DNA of 64,000 bases from Halorhabdus utahensis DSM 12940 (GTDB taxonomy: Archaea; Halobacteriota; Halobacteria; Halobacteriales; Haloarculaceae), in NCBI RefSeq assembly GCF_000023945.1, contig NC_013158.1, positions 2,480,001 to 2,544,000 of the forward strand. The letters run 5' to 3'. Below are positions 1 through 8,750 of this stretch, in pieces. Position 1 is the stretch's first letter. Each line of letters starts with the position of its first letter. A program made the position numbers and the translations under genes. The notes beneath the pieces were generated by a model. The model was not told the origin of the DNA, made no database searches, and saw only the letters and a list, made by a program, of their open reading frames with translations.

Positions 1-309
1 GGTGGAGAGGGCGAGCGCGACGGTGGTGCCGGGCTTCGGCGGTCGATCCGGCTGGAGGCCGAGGCGACGGTATCGTTGCTGACCGAACGCCGTCGGCATC
101 CACCGGCCGGTCGGGCTGGCGGCGGTGACGGTGCGACGGGTCAGAACCGCATCGACGGCGAGCGCGTCCCGGCGAAAACGACGCGAGAGGTCGCGGCCGG
201 GACCGTCGTGACGATCCTGACACCGGGTGGCGGTGGCCATGGGCCGCCGGACGGGGACGCGGCCGGGAACACCGACTCGGCAGCGTCGGACGACGTTGGG
301 AATGGATAA
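1..309 (+). CDS. Hydantoinase B/oxoprolinase family protein, C-terminal end (partial)
   Basis: The frame is open from base 1 to the TAA at 307-309, so this is the last 102 codons of a gene that begins outside the window. The residues LLTERRRHPP, a glycine-rich stretch, GATGQN, RVPAKTT and a final GGGGHG match the characteristic C-terminus of the HyuB (N-methylhydantoinase B / 5-oxoprolinase beta) family. Those enzymes open hydantoin or 5-oxoproline rings with ATP and normally work with a HyuA subunit, often encoded next door. No HyuA is visible here, so the exact substrate cannot be stated. The call rests on the conserved tail only. Confidence 0.8.
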   Translation, partial: GGEGERDGGAGLRRSIRLEAEATVSLLTERRRHPPAGRAGGGDGATGQNRIDGERVPAKTTREVAAGTVVTILTPGGGGHGPPDGDAAGNTDSAASDDVGNG

Positions 310-341
310 CACTCTTGGGCGCCCCCGCAGAATCTCCGACA

Positions 342-1250
342 ATGGCAGTGGATCGCCGCACAGCCGCGGTAGCTGTCCTCGGACTCCTCGCTGTCAGTGC
401 GCTCGTTCTCTCGGCGGCGACGCTGACTGACGCGGCAGAATCAGAGGGTGACGGTGGCTGGATCAATCTCGGACCGGACGAGAATGCGGCAGGTGACATC
501 TTCAGCGGGACGATCGATCTGCCGATCCCGTCGCAGTACCTCGACGAGTTGTGGACCCTGCTTGCCGCCGTTTCGGTTCTCCTTTTGCTTTCAAGTCTCA
601 TCGTCCTCGATCCGGATGAAATCATTCGTATCGTTGCCGGATTGCTGGTCACCCTGTCGGGTGGCGCGATCATCGGCCTTCTCATGGGTACTATCGGCAT
701 GGATGAATCACTGATCTCCATCAACGGGACTGTCACCAACGGGACAGGGTTGTCGCTGCCCACCGGCGAGTCCGCCTCGCCCAGTAGCGGTGCCCTCTCG
801 CCGTATTTGCTGGGTGCGGGCGCGTTCGTGGTGCTGATCGCTGTCGGTCTCCTGTTTGCCCGGTCCGGCGACGAGGACGCCCTGGATGCTCTTGGGGAAG
901 ACAAAGACGAACCGGGCGGCGACACCGAGCGCCTGGTCTCGTTGGGGGAGGCCGCGGGGCGGGCCGCGGCGGGGATCGCGGCGTCGAACGTCGAGACGAG
1001 CAACGCCGTCTATTCGGCCTGGCTCGAAATGACCGACGCACTCGACGTGACGGATCCGGAGACCACCACTCCGGGCGAGTTCGCGGAGGCTGCCGTCGAG
1101 GCGGGGATGGAACCCGAGCATGTCGACGAACTCACCCGGCTGTTCGAGGACGTCCGATACGGTGACGCACCGGTCTCGCCGGCGCGGGCCGAGCGGGCAG
1201 AAGCGGCCCTAAGCCACATCGAGGCAGCCTACGCGGGTGATGGGGCATGA
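342..1250 (+). CDS. Membrane protein with C-terminal DUF4129 domain (copy 1)
   Basis: A 302-residue protein. The ATG at 342 is preferred over an in-frame TTG at 315 because the paralogue at 4048 begins with the same VDRRT segment. An N-terminal hydrophobic helix (about residues 8-28) is followed by two helices around 65-110 and one near 150-170. The C-terminal 100 residues (SNAVYSAWLEMTDALDV, TTPGEFAEAA, LFEDVRYGD) are a DUF4129 domain, which elsewhere accompanies transglutaminase-like and DUF58 proteins. The stop overlaps the start of the next gene by four bases (ATGA), which indicates one operon of DUF4129, DUF58 and a small membrane protein. The biochemical function is unknown. Confidence 0.8.
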   Translation: MAVDRRTAAVAVLGLLAVSALVLSAATLTDAAESEGDGGWINLGPDENAAGDIFSGTIDLPIPSQYLDELWTLLAAVSVLLLLSSLIVLDPDEIIRIVAGLLVTLSGGAIIGLLMGTIGMDESLISINGTVTNGTGLSLPTGESASPSSGALSPYLLGAGAFVVLIAVGLLFARSGDEDALDALGEDKDEPGGDTERLVSLGEAAGRAAAGIAASNVETSNAVYSAWLEMTDALDVTDPETTTPGEFAEAAVEAGMEPEHVDELTRLFEDVRYGDAPVSPARAERAEAALSHIEAAYAGDGA

Positions 1251-3163
1251 CCGCCACGGATGGATCGACTGGCGAAACCGAGTTGAACGCACTGGGCGTC
1301 GGACGCGCCCTCGGTGTGCTCGGTCTGCTCGCGGTCCTGGGCGGTCTCGTGACGATCCTCCAGCCCTCGCTCGCGTCGGATACAGCATTCGGGTACGGCT
1401 TCGTGACGCTGCTAGGCGTCGTCATTCTGGCGGCCAGTCTGCGATACTGGGTCGGACTCGCACTGACGACGGTCGAGTCGGCGACGCCACCGTCAGTCGA
1501 GGAACGACGCGAGATCTCCATTCCGGGTGTCGCGTTCGATCGAACGCTCGCCGACCATCGACTCACGGCAGTCTCACGCCTGCGGGCCAGGCGGGACGTC
1601 CTCGACCGACTACGATCGGTTGCAGCCCGAATCCACGAACGGGACCACGGTGGTTCGGACGGGCAACCGGACGCCGACGTCTTCGGTGAGGACGCGGAGA
1701 CGGTGCTGTTTGACGACGCCGACCGCGAGCAGGGGCTGACAGGCCGTCTGGCGGCCGTCCGGGCGAAGGGCACGCCGCTACAGCGCCGCGTCAGCGATGT
1801 CGTCGCCGAACTTGCACGCCAGTACGACGGCGAGCGCGTCTCGGTCGAATTCGACGTGCCCGAGCGGACGACAGCGACACGGCCATCCGCTCCCGGCCTG
1901 CGGGCGACCAATCGTTTTCGACTCCTCAAACCGATGGCGCTGTCGGCGGTCGGCGTGGGCGTCGTGTTCGGTTCGGCGGCGTTGCTTCTCGTCGGTGCGC
2001 TGTTCGGCGGTGTCGCCGTCTACGCTGCGGCCGATTCGCCGCCGACGGCTGCCGTTCGCGTCACTCGATCAGTCGAGACGGACCAGCCGGCCCCGGGTGA
2101 GTCCGTCCGGGTGACCGTCTCGATCGAGAACACGGGGGATCGGCTGCTCCCCGATCTCACGGTGATCGATCGGGTTCCGGAGGGGTGTTCGGTCACGGCC
2201 GGGTCACCACGGCACGGGACGTCGCTCCGGGCCGGCGCGACCGCGACCTTCGGGTACGAACTCGAGGCCGTCAGGGGTCACCACGAGTTCGGTGACGCGG
2301 CTGTCATCGTCCGGAACCTCTCGGGGTCGTTCGAACGTGTCGCGGATGTGTCCGCCGACGGTGACGCGTCGATCACGTACGATGTGACCGCGGTCACGGA
2401 TCATTCTATCCCCCTGCGAAAACAGACGTCTCGAAGCGTCGGCCGTGTGGTCACTGACGTCGGTGGCAGCGGCATCGAACTCCACTCCGTCCGGGAGTAC
2501 CGGACCGGCGATCCGCTCAACCGGATCGACTGGAACCGGGCGGCCGCCGGCGAGGATCTGGCGACGCTGCAGTTTCGCGAGGAACGATCGGCGACGGTCG
2601 TCCTGCTGGTCGATGCCCGGGTGGAAGCATACGTCGCCCCCGAGGCGGACGCACCGTCGGCCGTCGATCGTAGCGTCCTCGCGGCGGCCGAAAGCGCCTC
2701 GGCGCTGCTGGCTGCCGACGATCAGGTCGGGCTGGCCGCGCTCTCGCCCCGCACGTGCTGGATCGCTCCGAGTTCCGGGCACGCTCATCGGACCCGCATA
2801 CACGAACAGCTGGCGAACGCGGAGGCCTTCGATCCACGACCGCCGGATCGGTCGTTCAAGCCCGCGATTCGCCTTCAGTCGATCCGCAAGCGGCTCCCGA
2901 GTGCTGCCCAGCTGCTGGTGTTCTCGCCGGTCTGTGACGACGAAGTCGTCGATGTCGTTCGCCGGCTGGGGGCCAGCGGACATGCGACCACGGTGATCAG
3001 CCCGAATGCCACGGGCGGCAGGACACCGGGTCGAACGCTGGCCCGGATCGAACGCAGTCTCCGCCTCTCACGACTTCGGGAGGCCGGTGTTCGCGTCGTC
3101 GACTGGGACGCCGAGGAATCACTCGCATTGTCTCTGGACAAAGCCGGCAGGCGGTGGTCGTGA
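1247..3163 (+). CDS. DUF58 domain membrane protein (copy 1)
   Basis: A 638-residue protein starting in the ATGA overlap with the preceding gene. Two N-terminal membrane helices (about 17-65) precede a cytoplasmic loop; a second pair lies near 229-262; then comes a CARDB/DUF11-like beta-sandwich (about 275-370, with SIENTGDRLLPDL). The DUF58 signature HSVREYRTGDPLNRIDW sits near residue 409 and is followed by a von Willebrand-like region that begins VVLLVDA. DUF58 proteins commonly cluster with MoxR AAA+ ATPases and are thought to act in assembly or cell-envelope processes; that role is inferred. A paralogue of the same length lies at 4956. Confidence 0.85.
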   Translation: MTATDGSTGETELNALGVGRALGVLGLLAVLGGLVTILQPSLASDTAFGYGFVTLLGVVILAASLRYWVGLALTTVESATPPSVEERREISIPGVAFDRTLADHRLTAVSRLRARRDVLDRLRSVAARIHERDHGGSDGQPDADVFGEDAETVLFDDADREQGLTGRLAAVRAKGTPLQRRVSDVVAELARQYDGERVSVEFDVPERTTATRPSAPGLRATNRFRLLKPMALSAVGVGVVFGSAALLLVGALFGGVAVYAAADSPPTAAVRVTRSVETDQPAPGESVRVTVSIENTGDRLLPDLTVIDRVPEGCSVTAGSPRHGTSLRAGATATFGYELEAVRGHHEFGDAAVIVRNLSGSFERVADVSADGDASITYDVTAVTDHSIPLRKQTSRSVGRVVTDVGGSGIELHSVREYRTGDPLNRIDWNRAAAGEDLATLQFREERSATVVLLVDARVEAYVAPEADAPSAVDRSVLAAAESASALLAADDQVGLAALSPRTCWIAPSSGHAHRTRIHEQLANAEAFDPRPPDRSFKPAIRLQSIRKRLPSAAQLLVFSPVCDDEVVDVVRRLGASGHATTVISPNATGGRTPGRTLARIERSLRLSRLREAGVRVVDWDAEESLALSLDKAGRRWS

Positions 3164-3654
3164 TGGCGGACACTGAATCGCCGACCCCGCGGTTGCTGCT
3201 CCCGGCCATCGCCGCGACGGCACTCGTCGTCGCCCTCACGGGCACAGTCCAGATAGCGGCACTCGTGGCACTCGGCGGTGCTGCTGGGGTGATCGCGGGG
3301 ATGCGCCGGGGGTCGCGACTGGTCCTCGGGATCGGGGTTACGATCCAGTTCTGGGCGGTGGTCGTGGCTGCGCTCGGTGCGCTCCGAGTCGAACTCGTCC
3401 TCCTCGCGTCGATGGCGGTCGTGCTGTGCTGGGATCTCGGGGAACAAGCGATCACCGTCGCCGACCAGTTGGGCGCGACCGGTACCGGGACCCGACCGTT
3501 CGCCGTCCATGCCGCCGGGACGCTCCTCGTCGGGACACTCTGCTATTGTGGCGTTTACGGCCTCTATCAGATAGCCGGCGGTGGTCAGCCACTGCTTGCG
3601 CTCGTCTTGCTGTTGGGCGGTGGCACAGTCGTCCTGGCCGGGACGCGAATCTAG
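3163..3654 (+). CDS. Small polytopic membrane protein of the DUF58 operon (DUF7519-like, copy 1)
   Basis: A 163-residue hydrophobic protein. The ATG at 3163 overlaps the DUF58 stop by one base (TGATG). About five membrane helices can be seen with short loops; the central GMRRGSRLVLGIGV and WDLGEQAITV segments are shared with the paralogue at 6878 (GTARGSRVILGIGT, WDVGEQSINV). It resembles the haloarchaeal DUF7519 group that ends such operons. No catalytic motif is seen. Its position suggests a membrane subunit working with the DUF58 and DUF4129 proteins. Confidence 0.7.
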   Translation: MADTESPTPRLLLPAIAATALVVALTGTVQIAALVALGGAAGVIAGMRRGSRLVLGIGVTIQFWAVVVAALGALRVELVLLASMAVVLCWDLGEQAITVADQLGATGTGTRPFAVHAAGTLLVGTLCYCGVYGLYQIAGGGQPLLALVLLLGGGTVVLAGTRI

Positions 3655-3678
3655 GGGTTCCAGGGCGCTGCTGCGCAC

Positions 3679-3915
3679 TCAGTTTTCGACGTTGACGGGG
3701 ATCCACCACACGCGACTCCGGCCACCGACTTTCTTCGAGGTCAGTTCCGTCGACGCCTGAAGCTCGTGCAACTTGTTCAGTGCCGTCCGGCGGGAACAGC
3801 CCAGTTCGTCGGCGACTTCGCTGGCCGTCAGCGGTTCGGCGTAGTCCGTCCGGTCGCTGAACACGTCGGTGACATCCTCGACTGAATACTCGACTTCACG
3901 GCCCGGTTCACTCAT
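3679..3915 (-). CDS. Small winged-helix DNA-binding protein
   Basis: A 78-residue protein lying between the two DUF4129-DUF58 operons on the opposite strand. Residues 28-50 (LTASEVADELGCSRRTALNKL) form a clear helix-turn-helix, and a wing with KKVGGRSRVWWIP follows. A TATA box at 3936-3945 lies about 27 bases before the ATG, so a leaderless transcript is expected. It could regulate one or both flanking operons, but that is inference from position only. Confidence 0.75.
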   Translation of the reverse strand: MSEPGREVEYSVEDVTDVFSDRTDYAEPLTASEVADELGCSRRTALNKLHELQASTELTSKKVGGRSRVWWIPVNVEN

Positions 3916-3935
3916 ACGCCTCGTTCGAGGTCATC

Positions 3936-3945
3936 ACATATATTT
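3936..3945 (-). promoter_or_regulatory. TATA box for the winged-helix gene
   Basis: The AT-rich core ACATATATTT is centred about 27 bases upstream of the ATG at 3915. That is the usual haloarchaeal spacing for a leaderless mRNA. Confidence 0.55.
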
Positions 3946-4047
3946 CTCACGTAGGTATTCTCGGTGGTGTTGCGCTGTTGTAACTGATTCCTGATGAACT
4001 AACCACCTGTTCGAGGGGGACAACACTCACATTGATCCATCGACTAG

Positions 4048-4959
4048 GTGCCCGCAGTGCAAGTCGATCGTCGCACGGTTGGGGTTGTGATCGTCGGGGT
4101 CTTGGGCGCGCTCGCGCTCGCGTTCGCGGCCGCGACGCTGACGAGTCCTGCCGCGCAGGGTGGGGGAAGCCTGGTTTCGACCGGGGACGGCTCGCCGGCG
4201 CTTTTTCAGCCCGACGAGACGCTCGACCCCGATCCGGGCCCACTCCCCGAACCGGGGCCAGTGTTGCAGGCGATTCTCGTCGGGCTGTTCGTCTTCACTG
4301 GCCTGGTCTCCGTCTATCTCCTCTCGATTCGTGATCTGGTGAATATCGTGATTGCCGTGTTCGTGGCCGGTCTCGGGTTCTGGCTGCTGATGGCATTGCT
4401 TTCGGCGTTGGTCGGCCCCAGTGGCGACATTGGCTCCGGCGAAGACACCGGTGCTGGACTCCCCAGCGGATCGGGTGGATTCGGACCGCTGACTGGCGAG
4501 GCGGCGCCGACGTCGCCGCTCTTGTTGGGTGCCATCGGCGTCGTCGCGGTGCTTGCACTGGTGATCCTCTTCGGGCTTTCGACCGACGAGCCCTCGCCTG
4601 AACAGGAATCCGAGCCCGACGACGAGGTGCCGCCGGAGACACTGACACCGGTCGGCGCCGCGGCCGGCCGTGCCGCCGACAAACTCGCTGACCAGACGAC
4701 CTCGACATCGAACGCCGTCTACCGCGCCTGGGTGGACATGACCGAAGCCCTCGACGTCCAGAACCGGCAGTCGACGACGCCGGGGGAGTTCGCCGAGGCG
4801 GCGATCGAGGCGGGGATGAAACCCCGTGACGTCGAGGCACTCACCCAACTGTTCGAGGACGTGCGGTACGGCGACGCGGCCGTCTCAGACGAACGTGAAC
4901 GCCAGGCAACCGACGCGCTACGACGGATCGAATCGACGTACGCCGGTGATGAGACGTGA
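4048..4959 (+). CDS. Membrane protein with C-terminal DUF4129 domain (copy 2)
   Basis: A paralogue of the protein at 342: VDRRTVGVV at the N-terminus, four membrane helices, and a DUF4129 tail with SNAVYRAWVDMTEALDV, TTPGEFAEAAIEAGM and LFEDVRYGDAAVS. No ATG is available; GTG at 4048 or GTG at 4057 can start it, and 4057 aligns better with copy 1. The middle, non-conserved segment has low-complexity Gly/Pro/Ser residues. It overlaps the next gene by four bases (GTGA). Function unknown; it is probably the partner of the DUF58 protein that follows. Confidence 0.78.
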   Translation: MPAVQVDRRTVGVVIVGVLGALALAFAAATLTSPAAQGGGSLVSTGDGSPALFQPDETLDPDPGPLPEPGPVLQAILVGLFVFTGLVSVYLLSIRDLVNIVIAVFVAGLGFWLLMALLSALVGPSGDIGSGEDTGAGLPSGSGGFGPLTGEAAPTSPLLLGAIGVVAVLALVILFGLSTDEPSPEQESEPDDEVPPETLTPVGAAAGRAADKLADQTTSTSNAVYRAWVDMTEALDVQNRQSTTPGEFAEAAIEAGMKPRDVEALTQLFEDVRYGDAAVSDERERQATDALRRIESTYAGDET

Positions 4960-6881
4960 GTGGGATGCGTGAACGCTCTCGGCGCCCCGACGAGGAGACG
5001 GAGGGGGCCGCCGCAGTCGGATTGGGCCGGTTTCTGAGTGTGCTCGGTGTGTTCGCGGTCGCGGTCGGCTTCCTGCTTTTGGTTTCGCCGGATCTCGGGG
5101 AGTCGCTCTCGGTGCAATACATCGTCGTGCTGGCGATCGGTGGGCTGTTGCTCTTGTTCGCCGCTCGCCGGTGGTTCAAACGACTGACTTCGTCGATCGA
5201 CACCGCCGAAACCCCGCCTGTCGAGCGTCGAACGACGGTCTCGGTTCCGGGCGACGGTTTCGACAAACTGCTCGTCGACACCGCATCGAACGCGATGGGC
5301 CGGTTGCAGGTGAAGGCGACGGCCCGCGAGCGCATTCGTGCGGTTGCCAAAGTGGTGGTTAGTGGGGATCCCGAGGATATCGACGACCAACTTGCAGCCG
5401 GGGCCTGGAGTGATGATCCCGACGCCAACGCGCTGTTCTCGAACGGAACTGCCAGCGTCCGGGATCGGGTCTCGTCGTTCGTCAGCGGGACATCCATCCT
5501 GAAACGGCGGGTTGTCAGCGCAATCGAAGCCCTGGCCCGTCTCGCTGACGAGGATGTCGAATGGGAGGCCGAGCCGGTCGTCCCGGAAGTAACGCAAGAG
5601 CCCGCCGAGGAAGGCGACCATGCGACCGGCCGCTGGAACGGACTGACTGCCGTGGCACTGACGGTAGTCGGGTTCGGTGTTCTTCTGGCCCGGCCCGGTT
5701 TGGTTCTTTCAGGCGCTGTTCTGTCAGGGCTCGGCGCGTACGCGGTCGCCGGGTCCTCCCCCTCGACGGCGGTCCGCATCTCCCGGGAGATCCAGCCGGC
5801 CGCTCCGCGACCCGGCGAACCCGTCGACGTCACCGTCGAAGTCGAAAACATCGGTGAGCAGTTTCTCCCTGACCTCCGGATCGTCGACGGCGTGCCGGCT
5901 GATCTCACAATCGAGGCGGACAGCCCACGTCACGGGACCGCGCTTCGCCCCGGCGCGACGATGGAATACACGTATACAGTCCGTGGGATCCGCGGCAGCC
6001 ACACGTTCGAGGACGCGTTTCTCGTCTCCCGAAACCTTCCGGGGACGCTCGAACGAGTCGAGGAATTCGGTGTCGATGGCGACCGGACCGTCACGTACGA
6101 TGTCTCCTCGGCCCTCGATCTGTCGGTCCCGCTTCGCAAACAGGCCTCGATGCACGTTGGGCGTGTCTTGACTGACTCAGCCGGGAGTGGCCTGGAGTTT
6201 CACTCGGTTCGGGAATATCGAAGCGGTGACCCACTGACACGTATCGACTGGAGTCGGGCGGCCCGTGGCGAAGGGCTGGCGACGCTGCAGTTTCACGAGG
6301 AGCGAGCGGCGACTGTCGTCCTGTTGATCGACGCTCGCAAGGAGGCCTACGTCGCCAACGACGACGATTCCCCCTCGGCCGTCGACCGGAGTGTCCTCGC
6401 GGCGGCGAAGCTCGCGTCGGCGTTGCTCGCGGCGGACGATCGAGTCGGCTTGGCCGCCCTCTCGCCCAGACAGTGCTGGCTCGCGCCCGGAGCAGGGCAT
6501 ACGCACCTCGCACGCCTGCAGGACGTGCTCGCGACTGACGGGGCCTTCGCTCCGTCGCCACCGACGCTCCCGTACTACCAACGGATCAACCTGCCTGCGC
6601 TCCGGAAACGGTTATCGTCCGACAGCCAACTGGTCGTGTTCTCGCCGCTGGTCGACGACGAAGTAGTCGACATCGTCCGCCAACTCCAGGCTAGCGGCCA
6701 CCCGGTAACGATCATCAGTCCGGACGCTTCTGGCAGTGGAACGCCGGGTCGGACGCTCGCGCGACTCGAACGCCGGAAACGACTCTCGGAGCTTCGGGGA
6801 GCCAACGTTCGCGTGGTCGACTGGGACGCCGATGAATCGCTCGCACTCGCGCTGACGAACGCCGGACGGCGGTGGTCATGA
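4956..6881 (+). CDS. DUF58 domain membrane protein (copy 2)
   Basis: A 641-residue paralogue of the protein at 1247 with the same plan: two N-terminal helices, a cytoplasmic loop, a helix pair near 225-265, a CARDB/DUF11-like sandwich, and the DUF58 signature HSVREYRSGDPLTRIDW near residue 413. The C-terminus RTLARLERRKRL ... VVDWDADESLALAL closely follows copy 1. The GTG at 4956 overlaps the previous stop; an ATG at 4965 is the alternative start. Conservation of both full-length copies argues that neither is decaying. Confidence 0.85.
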   Translation: MSGMRERSRRPDEETEGAAAVGLGRFLSVLGVFAVAVGFLLLVSPDLGESLSVQYIVVLAIGGLLLLFAARRWFKRLTSSIDTAETPPVERRTTVSVPGDGFDKLLVDTASNAMGRLQVKATARERIRAVAKVVVSGDPEDIDDQLAAGAWSDDPDANALFSNGTASVRDRVSSFVSGTSILKRRVVSAIEALARLADEDVEWEAEPVVPEVTQEPAEEGDHATGRWNGLTAVALTVVGFGVLLARPGLVLSGAVLSGLGAYAVAGSSPSTAVRISREIQPAAPRPGEPVDVTVEVENIGEQFLPDLRIVDGVPADLTIEADSPRHGTALRPGATMEYTYTVRGIRGSHTFEDAFLVSRNLPGTLERVEEFGVDGDRTVTYDVSSALDLSVPLRKQASMHVGRVLTDSAGSGLEFHSVREYRSGDPLTRIDWSRAARGEGLATLQFHEERAATVVLLIDARKEAYVANDDDSPSAVDRSVLAAAKLASALLAADDRVGLAALSPRQCWLAPGAGHTHLARLQDVLATDGAFAPSPPTLPYYQRINLPALRKRLSSDSQLVVFSPLVDDEVVDIVRQLQASGHPVTIISPDASGSGTPGRTLARLERRKRLSELRGANVRVVDWDADESLALALTNAGRRWS

Positions 6882-7372
6882 TGGACGAAGAGATTCGCCC
6901 GCCACGGGTTGGCGTGCTCATGACCGGTGGTGCAGTCACGGTCGCAACACTCGCGATGGCGCTCGTGCCATCCGCGGCAGTGGTCGCCATGATCGGCGGC
7001 GTGATCGCCGTCGTCGGGACCGCTCGTGGCTCACGGGTGATCCTCGGTATCGGCACTGTCTGCCAGATCGGCGCGATCGTTTTCGCCGGGGCAGCCGCCC
7101 TTCCGCCGGGGCTGTTGCTCGTCGCGGTTCTCGGGGTTGTTCTGGGGTGGGACGTCGGCGAGCAATCGATCAACGTGACCGAGCAACTCGGGGCCGGTGC
7201 CACGATGGTCCGCTCGATCGTCGTCCACGCGGCTGCCACGACCCTTGTCGGCGCGGTGGCGATGGTGATCGTCTACGGGACCTTTCTCGCCTCGAGTGGC
7301 GGACAACCGCTCGTCGCCCTCGTGGCGTTTCTGGGTGGCGGTGGGCTGGTGTTGCTCGCGATGCGGGCCTGA
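6878..7372 (+). CDS. Small polytopic membrane protein of the DUF58 operon (DUF7519-like, copy 2)
   Basis: A paralogue of the protein at 3163, with about five membrane helices and the shared GSRVILGIGT and WDVGEQSINVTEQLGAG segments. The ATG at 6878 overlaps the DUF58 stop by three bases (ATGATGG); a second ATG follows at 6881. It ends the second triplet. The convergent MoxR gene begins its 3' end 24 bases further on. Confidence 0.7.
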   Translation: MMDEEIRPPRVGVLMTGGAVTVATLAMALVPSAAVVAMIGGVIAVVGTARGSRVILGIGTVCQIGAIVFAGAAALPPGLLLVAVLGVVLGWDVGEQSINVTEQLGAGATMVRSIVVHAAATTLVGAVAMVIVYGTFLASSGGQPLVALVAFLGGGGLVLLAMRA

Positions 7373-7395
7373 CGCAGTCGCGACGGCTGCCAGTA

Positions 7396-8343
<948 letters not shown>

Positions 8344-8474
8344 GGGTGGTGGTCGCTCCACGTGCCCTTAGTTTTCGTGGTGGTATTCGAACCCGATGGA
8401 CGCTCGCCGAGACACTCACGGTGGTGCGTCAAGATCGAAACGGATAAACACGGAACCGTAGTACCGGATAGTGA

Positions 8475-8559
8475 GCCGAGGTAGCCTAGCCTGGCCAAGG
8501 CGCCTGCTTCGAGAGCAGGTCTCCTCACGGACTCGGGAGTTCAAATCTCCTCCTCGGCG
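8475..8559 (+). tRNA. tRNA-Ser(CGA)
   Basis: An 85-nt class II tRNA. The acceptor stem is GCCGAGG pairing with CCTCGGC, with a G discriminator. The anticodon stem-loop has CGA within a TTCGAGA loop, followed by a long variable arm (TCTCCTCACGGACTCGGGA region) and a T-arm with GTTCAAATC. The CGA anticodon and long variable arm identify serine. No CCA is encoded. A partial copy of its 3' end lies downstream at 8690-8710. Confidence 0.93.
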
Positions 8560-8626
8560 CTTCTCACGTTACAACTCGCGAGCGGGCTCTGTGCCGCTCG
8601 CATCCGTGACTGCGTATCGCCGACAC

Positions 8627-8710
8627 GGGAGATTTGAACGAGAGGGCGCGCAGTCCGCGCAACGAAGTGAGCAGAACCGTGACCGCGTAGTTCGAATCTC
8701 CCCCTCGGCG
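8627..8710. repeat. tRNA-Ser 3'-end remnant with inverted T-arm
   Basis: Bases 8690-8710 repeat the last 21 bases of the tRNA-Ser gene (8539-8559) with two mismatches. Bases 8627-8639 carry the T-arm sequence in the opposite orientation, so the two could pair in a large hairpin. The rest of 8560-8750 has no recognisable gene. This looks like an attachment-site scar or tRNA-derived repeat. Confidence 0.6.
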
Positions 8711-8750
8711 TTTTTCTCGCCACAACCCGCCAAGCGAAGCGCTCCGTCGC

